This document shows, piece after piece, positions 6,762 to 10,779 of a DNA stretch of 10,779 nt. Position 1 is the first letter of the stretch; every line of letters begins with the position of its first letter. The notes under the pieces are model-generated. The model ran no database searches, was not told the origin of the DNA, and saw only the letters and a program-made list of their open reading frames with translations. A program made the translations under genes and the position numbers. Origin of the DNA: JBDIBB01 sp039812685 (GTDB lineage Bacteria; Acidobacteriota; Vicinamibacteria; Vicinamibacterales; JAFNAJ01); NCBI GenBank assembly GCA_039812685.1, contig JBDIBB010000127.1:1-10779 (forward strand). The letters run 5' to 3'.

Positions 6762-8540
6762 ATGAACATCCTGCTGCCGGTCGCCGCCGCCATGACGGTG
6801 TTCTGGCTGGCGTTGCGCATGTATCCGGCCTGGATTGCCCGCGTCTTCCGCGAGGACGACCGCACCCCTCCGCCGTCGGTCACCAACGCCGACGGCCGCG
6901 ACTTCGTCGAGAGCCGCACGCACGTCGCCTTCGCCCAGCACTTTGCCGCCATCGCCGGCGCGGGCCCGATCGTGGGCCCGACGCTCGCGCTGGCCTTCGG
7001 CTGGCAGCCCGTGTGGCTGTGGATTGTCATCGGGGGCATCTTCTTCGGCGCCGTCCACGACATGAGCGTGCTCTTCACCAGCCTCCGCGAACGCGGCTGC
7101 ACCGTGGTCGGCCTCGCGCGCCGCACGCTGGGGCCCGCCGGCTACCTGCTGATGCTGCTGGTGCTGGTCTTCGTGCTGACGGTCATCAACGCCATCTTCC
7201 TCAACCTCTCGGTGACGGCCCTCACCTCGGTCTACCCGCTGGCGCATCTCGGGACCGGCGTCGGGACGGGATCGCTGCTGTCGGTCACCTACGAGAACGG
7301 CGTCGCCATGGCGCACCTCGGCGGCATCGCCACCACCTCGGTGCTGATCATCACGGCGACCGCCCCGCTGCTCGGCTGGGCCATCCGCTACCGCAACCTG
7401 GGCATGGGCTACGCCTACGTCATCGCCTTCGCGATCGCCGTGGCCAGCGTCGTGCTCGGCTTCACGGTGCCGGTGGCACTCGACGGCGGCACCTGGCGCT
7501 ACGCGATGACCGCCTACGTCTTCGTCGCCTGCTGGCTGCCGGTCTGGCTGATCATCCAGCCGCGCGACTTCACCAACGTCCAGATCCTGTACGGCGGCAT
7601 CGGCCTGGTCGCCGCGGCGGCCCTGGTGGCCGGCACCTTCCACGGCATCACCATCCAGGCGCCCGCCTTCGACCTCGCCACCGGCGAGCGGGCGCTGAAG
7701 GCGGGCATCTGGCCGCTGCTCTTCATCACGGTGGCCTGCGGCGCCATCAGCGGCTTCCACGCGCTGGTCGCCAGCGGCACGACCGTGCGGCAGATCGCAC
7801 GCGAGAGCGACTGCCGGCGCATCGGCTACGGTGCCATGCTGCTGGAGAGCCTGCTCGCCGTGGTCGTGCTCGTCGCCGTCGCCGCGATGCTCACCCCGGG
7901 CGAGTACCTCGACGTGGTCTATCCCGCCGATGGCCCCTCGAACCCGATGCTGGGCTTCGCGCTGGGCACCGGACGCCTCGTGAACTTGGCGTTCCCGTTC
8001 ATCCCCATCGCGGTCGCCGTGGTCTTCGGCATCCTCATGGTGGAGGGCTTCGTCGTCACGACGCTCGACACGTCGGTGCGGTTGTGCCGCTACATGTTCG
8101 AGGAGTGCTGGACGTTCGCCTTCGGCGAGCGCACACCGGCCTGGCTCAGGCACCCCCTGGTCAACACGGCGCTGGCGGTCGGGCTGATGCTCTTCTTCGC
8201 GCTCAGCGGCACGGTGCGGCAGATGTGGCCGGTGTTCGGCGCGGGCAACCAGCTGATCGGCGCCCTGTCGCTCATCACCGTGACGGTCTGGCTGGCGCAG
8301 CGCGCCAGGCAGCACCTGTTCGCGCTGCTGCCGGCCGCGTTCATGGTGGTGACGACCTTCGCCGCCCTGCTCGTCCTGGTGCGCGGCAACTTCGGCGCGG
8401 GCGGCAACCCCGTGCTGGGCCTCACGGCCGGGGCGCTCTTCTTCCTCGCGGTGGGCGTAGTCGTGGTGGGCGTGTCGCGGCTCGCCCGGGCCCTGCAGCA
8501 ACCGCAGGGTGCCACGGCTCGCCCCGTCGCCGCTGAGTGA
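6762..8540 (+). CDS. cstA: CstA-family carbon-starvation transporter (pyruvate/peptide uptake)
   Basis: This 592-aa polytopic inner-membrane transporter belongs to the CstA/BtsT family. E. coli BtsT takes up pyruvate, and CstA has been linked to both peptide and pyruvate uptake during carbon limitation. Family blocks seen are HFAAIAGAGPIVGPTLA (60-76), GAVHDMSVLF just after, GAISGFHALVASGTTVRQI (about 327-345) and FGAGNQLIGALSLITVTVWL (about 492-511). Hydrophobic segments are spread over the whole length. It is shorter than E. coli CstA and BtsT (about 700 residues), like many short CstA homologues outside enterics. The ATG at 6762 has AGAGG at good spacing and a promoter-like core just upstream. 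The PhoR/PhoB-like pair precedes it on the same strand with an 88-bp gap; by analogy with BtsSR control of btsT these could regulate it, but that is only inference. Substrate is not determinable from sequence. Confidence 0.92.
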   Translation: MNILLPVAAAMTVFWLALRMYPAWIARVFREDDRTPPPSVTNADGRDFVESRTHVAFAQHFAAIAGAGPIVGPTLALAFGWQPVWLWIVIGGIFFGAVHDMSVLFTSLRERGCTVVGLARRTLGPAGYLLMLLVLVFVLTVINAIFLNLSVTALTSVYPLAHLGTGVGTGSLLSVTYENGVAMAHLGGIATTSVLIITATAPLLGWAIRYRNLGMGYAYVIAFAIAVASVVLGFTVPVALDGGTWRYAMTAYVFVACWLPVWLIIQPRDFTNVQILYGGIGLVAAAALVAGTFHGITIQAPAFDLATGERALKAGIWPLLFITVACGAISGFHALVASGTTVRQIARESDCRRIGYGAMLLESLLAVVVLVAVAAMLTPGEYLDVVYPADGPSNPMLGFALGTGRLVNLAFPFIPIAVAVVFGILMVEGFVVTTLDTSVRLCRYMFEECWTFAFGERTPAWLRHPLVNTALAVGLMLFFALSGTVRQMWPVFGAGNQLIGALSLITVTVWLAQRARQHLFALLPAAFMVVTTFAALLVLVRGNFGAGGNPVLGLTAGALFFLAVGVVVVGVSRLARALQQPQGATARPVAAE

Positions 8541-8561
8541 GACGGAGCCGTCCGCTCACGA

Positions 8562-8592
8562 GAGGAGACGGCGGGGCTACGGCCCCGTCCTC
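8562..8592. terminator. Shared hairpin between convergent cstA and the precursor gene
   Basis: GGGGC (8573-8577) pairs with GCCCC (8582-8586) around TACG, a UNCG-type extra-stable loop on the plus strand. GAC (8567-8569) pairs with GTC (8587-8589) below a 3-base bulge. On the minus strand it is followed by the pyrimidine-rich GTCTCCTCTC. It sits 26 bases after the cstA stop and 18 bases after the precursor stop, so it is placed to end both convergent transcripts. There is no true T-tract. A smaller GACGG/CCGTC repeat lies at 8541-8552. Confidence 0.45.
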
Positions 8593-8609
8593 ACCCGGTC
8601 AGACGATCC

Positions 8610-8789
8610 TTACGCGTCGGCGCCCCTGAAGAAGATGTGGACATCGACGAGATTGGATCCCTCTTCGCGAGGCCGCGACGCCGGCTGCGCCTGCGTCAGG
8701 ACGCTGGCCGGTCCGTAAACGGTCAGCGCGGGCGAGGAATAGGGACGACGGACGGGTGCGGCTTCGGTGGTGGTGTGCGGGGTCATCAT
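8610..8789 (-). CDS. Lasso-type RiPP precursor peptide (leader motif YxxPxLxxxGxxxxxT)
   Basis: The minus strand encodes a 59-residue peptide from ATG 8789 (or ATG 8786) to TAA 8612-8610, likely too short for default gene callers. Residues 17-32 read YSSPALTVYGPASVLT, an exact match to the lasso leader pattern Y-x2-P-x-L-x3-G-x5-T recognised by the PqqD-like RRE (B1). Known lasso leaders are cut two residues after this Thr-containing position counting Thr as -2. This gives a 26-residue core starting at Ala34, with Glu42 at core position 9 (a 9-residue macrolactam is possible) and bulky Phe53, Phe54 and Arg55 that could act as plugs. GCGAGA upstream is a weak ribosome binding site, and a good promoter lies at 8857-8828. 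An HPr-kinase-like gene precedes it on the same strand, and a PqqD-like gene is nearby. No cyclase or B2 protease is in the window, so lasso maturation is inferred, not shown. Confidence 0.72.
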   Translation of the reverse strand: MMTPHTTTEAAPVRRPYSSPALTVYGPASVLTQAQPASRPREEGSNLVDVHIFFRGADA

Positions 8790-8827
8790 CGGTCTCGCTG
8801 ATGCGATGTCGTGAACGCTGGATTGGC

Positions 8828-8857
8828 AGTGTAGCCGAGTCGGCGCTCGGGCGCCAA
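8828..8857 (-). promoter_or_regulatory. Sigma70-like promoter of the RiPP precursor gene
   Basis: On the minus strand TTGGCG (8857-8852) and TACACT (8833-8828) are separated by 18 bp, the best -35/-10 pair in the window. Transcription would begin near 8821, giving a leader of about 32 bases. It lies in the 161-bp gap (8790-8950) between the kinase stop and the precursor start, which holds no other gene, and implies that the precursor is transcribed independently of the kinase. Confidence 0.5.
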
Positions 8858-8946
8858 GCCGGATGAAGCGCGCGGTCGACTTTCAGCGATATTCCGACGT
8901 CCGCGCGTCCGGCCAGCCTCGCCTCTGGCCGCCGCGCGTCCACTCA

Positions 8947-8957
8947 GGGCTCAGCCC
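8947..8957 (-). repeat. Small hairpin with the kinase stop codon as its loop
   Basis: On the minus strand GGGC and GCCC flank the TGA stop (8953-8951) exactly, forming a 4-bp stem with the stop codon as triloop. It is short and may be chance, but echoes the hairpins at the MFS and histidine kinase stops. Confidence 0.2.
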
Positions 8958-9838
8958 GCCCCGGCACCGCTGCCGGCGGCCCACTGCCAGGCGAGTTCGG
9001 CCGATTCCACGGCACCGGCCAGCGTGCGCGGCCGCACGAGGCGGACCACGGAGGTTCCAGCAGCAACCGCCGCGGCCGTCCCGAGTTGCGCCACCTGCCG
9101 TTTCGCGCCCATCACCGGCAGCGAAAACGTACAGCTCAGCAGGCCGGAGGCAGCGGCCTGGCCGCGCAACCGTTCGATCCGGAGCCGCGGGCCGTCCTCA
9201 ATCAGGACGATCGCCGCCAGCGATGTCCGTTCACCCGCCGCGCACACGCGGGCCCACCGGCACAACTGCTTGCCGCTCATCACCTCGACGCCAACCGGGT
9301 GCACGTGATCGGCGGCCGGCGCCGGCACCTCCGACAGCTTGGCGGGCGTCGGCCCGCCAATCACCTCGATGCCACCGGGCGTGACGACGAGGGGCACGAA
9401 GTCGTCGGCCACCAGGCGGCCACCGCGCCCTGCGAGCACGGCGGCGGTGGTCGACTTGCCCGACCCGCTGTGGCCGGTGAACGCGAGGGCGAGGCCGTCC
9501 AGCGCCACGCCCGCCGCGTGCAGCACGAACAGGCCCCGTTGCGCGAGCGCCATCGCCAGGATCGGTCCACACGTCAACTCCACGACGTCGGCCATGCCCG
9601 CTCCACGGCCAGGGGTCAGCCACGCCTCGCGGCCGCCGCGAAGGTGCACCCGCACCTGTCCCGGGAACTCGGCGTCGAGCGACTCGGCTGTGCGCTCCGC
9701 CCCGCCGACATTCCAGGCAATCGCGAGGTCGGGGGTGGACGAGGGCCGGCTCGCGGGCTCGAGGTAGGGATCGAGCGCGAACTCGGAGGCGATGTCGAGT
9801 TCGAACGCTCGATAGTGATAGCCGGCGGCTGGCGGCAT
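8951..9838 (-). CDS. HPr-kinase-like P-loop protein of a RiPP locus
   Basis: The 295-aa protein has the fold signature of the C-terminal domain of HPr kinase. It shows LHAAGVALDGLALAF leading into the P-loop TGHSGSGKST (121-130), then RLVADDFVPLV (141-151) with the paired Asp145/Asp146 expected near the active site. The N-terminal 100 residues are not the classical HPr kinase domain. Such standalone HprK-like proteins recur in lasso clusters; in the paeninodin cluster one phosphorylates the C-terminal Ser of the precursor. Here the partner would be the precursor encoded 161 bp downstream on the same strand. No PTS HPr gene is present. The ATG at 9838 lies within the promoter zone of the divergent PqqD-like gene and has no close ribosome binding site (AGGA is about 17 bases away), so the transcript may be nearly leaderless. 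Substrate is uncertain. Confidence 0.82.
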   Translation of the reverse strand: MPPAAGYHYRAFELDIASEFALDPYLEPASRPSSTPDLAIAWNVGGAERTAESLDAEFPGQVRVHLRGGREAWLTPGRGAGMADVVELTCGPILAMALAQRGLFVLHAAGVALDGLALAFTGHSGSGKSTTAAVLAGRGGRLVADDFVPLVVTPGGIEVIGGPTPAKLSEVPAPAADHVHPVGVEVMSGKQLCRWARVCAAGERTSLAAIVLIEDGPRLRIERLRGQAAASGLLSCTFSLPVMGAKRQVAQLGTAAAVAAGTSVVRLVRPRTLAGAVESAELAWQWAAGSGAGAG

Positions 9839-9850
9839 GGCGTGGCGCCA

Positions 9851-9858
9851 GCTATCCT
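9851..9858 (+). promoter_or_regulatory. Candidate -10 element of the PqqD-amidohydrolase operon
   Basis: GCTATCCT at 9851-9858 (TATCCT at 9853-9858) would start transcription near 9865, 17 bases before the ATG at 9882. CTGGCG at 9829-9834 is a possible -35, 18 bp upstream. On the minus strand the same bases read TAGGAT (9859-9854), so one core could serve the divergent kinase gene too. Confidence 0.4.
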
Positions 9859-9870
9859 ACCAGCCTGTGC

Positions 9871-9875
9871 GGAGG
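9871..9875 (+). promoter_or_regulatory. Ribosome binding site of the PqqD-like gene
   Basis: GGAGG, six bases before ATG 9882, is the strongest Shine-Dalgarno site in the window. It selects 9882 over the in-frame ATG at 9837, which would also overlap the kinase start. Confidence 0.7.
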
Positions 9876-9881
9876 ATTCCG

Positions 9882-10154
9882 ATGGACGATGGCACGGTGA
9901 TCGCGCTGGCGGGCCAGGTGGTGGGTGCCGAACTCGACGGCGAGTTCGTGATGCTCGACCCCGATTCCGGCATCTACTACGGCCTGAACGAGGTAGGGAC
10001 GGCCGTCTGGCGTTTCCTGTCCTCGCCGCGGCGGCTCGACGAGGTCGTCGCGCACGTGTGCGAGGGTTTCGACGTGACGCCGGAGCGCTGCCGTGCCGAC
10101 GTGGATCGGCTCCTGGCCGAACTGGCCGCACGCCGGCTGGTCAGGGTGTCGTGA
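9882..10154 (+). CDS. PqqD-family protein (RiPP recognition element / B1-type)
   Basis: This is a complete 90-residue PqqD-type protein, the usual length for the family. The fold is a small winged helix-turn-helix that binds leader peptides and presents them to modifying enzymes. Residues 20-46, GEFVMLDPDSGIYYGLN then EVGTAVWRFL, are the family hallmark (acidic strand, YY.LN, G..W). The helical C-terminus follows (LDEVVAHVCEGFDVTPERC and DVDRLLAELAARRLV). No pqqA, B, C or E gene is present, so a role in PQQ synthesis is unlikely. With the lasso-type leader encoded 1.1 kb away, it fits the stand-alone B1 role. GGAGG at 9871-9875 fixes the start. Its TGA overlaps the ATG of the amidohydrolase (TGATG at 10152-10156), indicating translational coupling. 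It is divergent from the HPr-kinase-like gene with only 43 bp between start codons. Confidence 0.88.
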   Translation: MDDGTVIALAGQVVGAELDGEFVMLDPDSGIYYGLNEVGTAVWRFLSSPRRLDEVVAHVCEGFDVTPERCRADVDRLLAELAARRLVRVS

Positions 10155-10779
10155 TGCGCCGCCCCGCTCGCTGCGTTCTCGCGTTCGTGGCGGCGCTCGG
10201 CGCGATCGCCACCGGAAGCCTCCTGGCCCAGCCCGCGACGACCGCGCCGCTCGTCGTGCTGCGCGCGCCGCGCGTGTTCGACGGCGAACAGGTTCACCGC
10301 GACTGGGTGGTGCATGTCGCCGGCCGCACGGTCGTCGCGGCCGGACCTGCCGCGTCCACGCCGGCGCCAGCCGGCGCGCGCGTCGTCGACCTGCCGGGCC
10401 AGACCCTGCTGCCCGGGCTGATCGACGCGCACAGCCACGTGCTGCTGCACCCCTACGACGAGGCTGTCTGGAACGATCAGGTCCTGAAGGAACCCGAGGC
10501 GCTGCGCGTGGCGCGGGCGACCAACCACCTGCGCGCGACGCTGCAGGCGGGCTTCACCACGCTGCGCGATCTCGGCACCGAGGGCGCGGGCTATGCCGAC
10601 CTCGGCCTGCGCCAGGCGCTCGAGCAGGGCATCCTGCAAGGGCCGCGTCTGCTGATTGGCTCCAAGGCCATCGTCGCCACCGGCAGTTATGGGCCGAAGG
10701 GGTTCGCGCCGGAGTGGCCCGTGCCACAGGGCGCGGAAGAGGCCGACGGGGTGGACGGACTGGTGCGCGCGGTCCGGTC
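10154..10779 (+). CDS. Secreted metal-dependent amidohydrolase, N-terminal part (cut by window edge)
   Basis: The first 208 residues are in the window. An N-terminal signal peptide is clear: MRRPARC, a hydrophobic stretch to about residue 24, then a likely signal peptidase I site near LLAQP (23-27). The amidohydrolase N-terminal strand (VVLRAPRVFDGE) and the metal-binding signature LLPGLIDAHSHV (85-96; His93 and His95 of HxH) follow, then ATLQAGFTTLRDLG (128-141). This matches imidazolonepropionase-like / Xaa-Pro dipeptidase-type amidohydrolases, which hydrolyse amide or peptide bonds. Because it is exported it would act in the periplasm or outside. ATG 10154 overlaps the stop of the PqqD-like gene; GTG 10151 is also in frame. 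The coupling suggests a shared job, perhaps trimming or degrading the peptide product, but it could be an unrelated peptidase. Confidence 0.87.
   Translation, partial: MRRPARCVLAFVAALGAIATGSLLAQPATTAPLVVLRAPRVFDGEQVHRDWVVHVAGRTVVAAGPAASTPAPAGARVVDLPGQTLLPGLIDAHSHVLLHPYDEAVWNDQVLKEPEALRVARATNHLRATLQAGFTTLRDLGTEGAGYADLGLRQALEQGILQGPRLLIGSKAIVATGSYGPKGFAPEWPVPQGAEEADGVDGLVRAVR

Noticed and set aside
6648..8501. A 617-codon minus-strand ORF opposite cstA
   Set aside because: The translation is a low-complexity His/Arg/Asp/Gly-rich string typical of the antisense of a hydrophobic GC-rich gene; the plus strand encodes an intact CstA with a promoter and ribosome binding site.
8599..8943. A 114-codon minus-strand ORF overlapping the precursor region
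   Set aside because: It runs through the promoter and the precursor in another frame, is Arg-rich with no recognisable motif, and the 59-aa frame has the leader motif, promoter and a sensible start and stop.
8951..9838. Classical HPr kinase of PTS carbon control
   Set aside because: The N-terminal domain is not of the HprK type, and no HPr or PTS gene is near; the neighbours point to a RiPP role.
9882..10154. Pyrroloquinoline quinone biosynthesis
   Set aside because: Only the PqqD-like gene is present; no PqqA peptide or PqqB/C/E. PqqD-type RREs are common in other RiPP pathways.
1..10779. tRNA or rRNA genes, insertion sequences, prophage genes or attachment sites
   Set aside because: No transposase or integrase reading frame, no terminal inverted repeats with target duplications, and no cloverleaf-like or rRNA-like segment was recognised by eye.

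Overview
The window is GC-rich throughout and carries dense, intact genes on both strands. Gene content (an ImuA/ImuB mutasome cassette, EntS-type MFS exporter, PhoR/PhoB-like pair, short CstA, PqqD-like protein with an HPr-kinase-like ATPase, secreted amidohydrolase) suggests a free-living soil or freshwater bacterium. Acidobacteriota, perhaps Vicinamibacteria/Luteitalea-like, is my best guess. This is inference from protein style, not a marker gene.

Layout, left to right. (1) Minus strand, 1-1236: imuA followed by the 5' part of imuB, running off the left edge. Between them lies a 147-bp spacer with five exact CTTGGGG heptamers that form a G-quadruplex motif on the plus strand. (2) Plus strand, 1472-2872: a monofunctional aspartate kinase, divergent from imuA. 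(3) Plus strand, about 3094-4353: a 12-TM MFS exporter whose stop codon sits in the loop of a perfect 8-bp hairpin. (4) Plus strand, 4591-6673: an OmpR/PhoB-type response regulator and its PAS-containing histidine kinase, 13-19 bp apart. (5) Plus strand, 6762-8540: a CstA-family carbon-starvation/pyruvate-peptide transporter with its own promoter and ribosome binding site. (6) 8541-10779: a RiPP-like locus.

The RiPP-like locus is the most interesting part. A 59-residue ORF on the minus strand (8789-8610) has an exact match to the lasso-peptide leader pattern YxxPxLxxxGxxxxxT. If cleaved two residues after that position, it would leave a core beginning with Ala and carrying Glu at core position 9, as a lasso macrolactam ring needs. 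It has a recognisable promoter (TTGGCG-18-TACACT). Upstream on the same strand is an HPr-kinase-like P-loop protein of the type found in some lasso clusters. Divergent from that is a 90-aa PqqD-type protein (RiPP recognition element), overlapping by one base with a secreted metal-dependent amidohydrolase cut by the right edge. No asparagine-synthetase-like cyclase or transglutaminase-like B2 leader protease is in the window. The locus is therefore either the edge of a lasso cluster or a reduced or new arrangement in which kinase, RRE and amidohydrolase act on the peptide.

Several unrelated genes share a promoter-like core GCTA(C/T)(A/C)(A/C)T at a plausible -10 position (aspartate kinase weaker). 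No tRNA, rRNA, CRISPR array, insertion sequence or prophage gene was seen.
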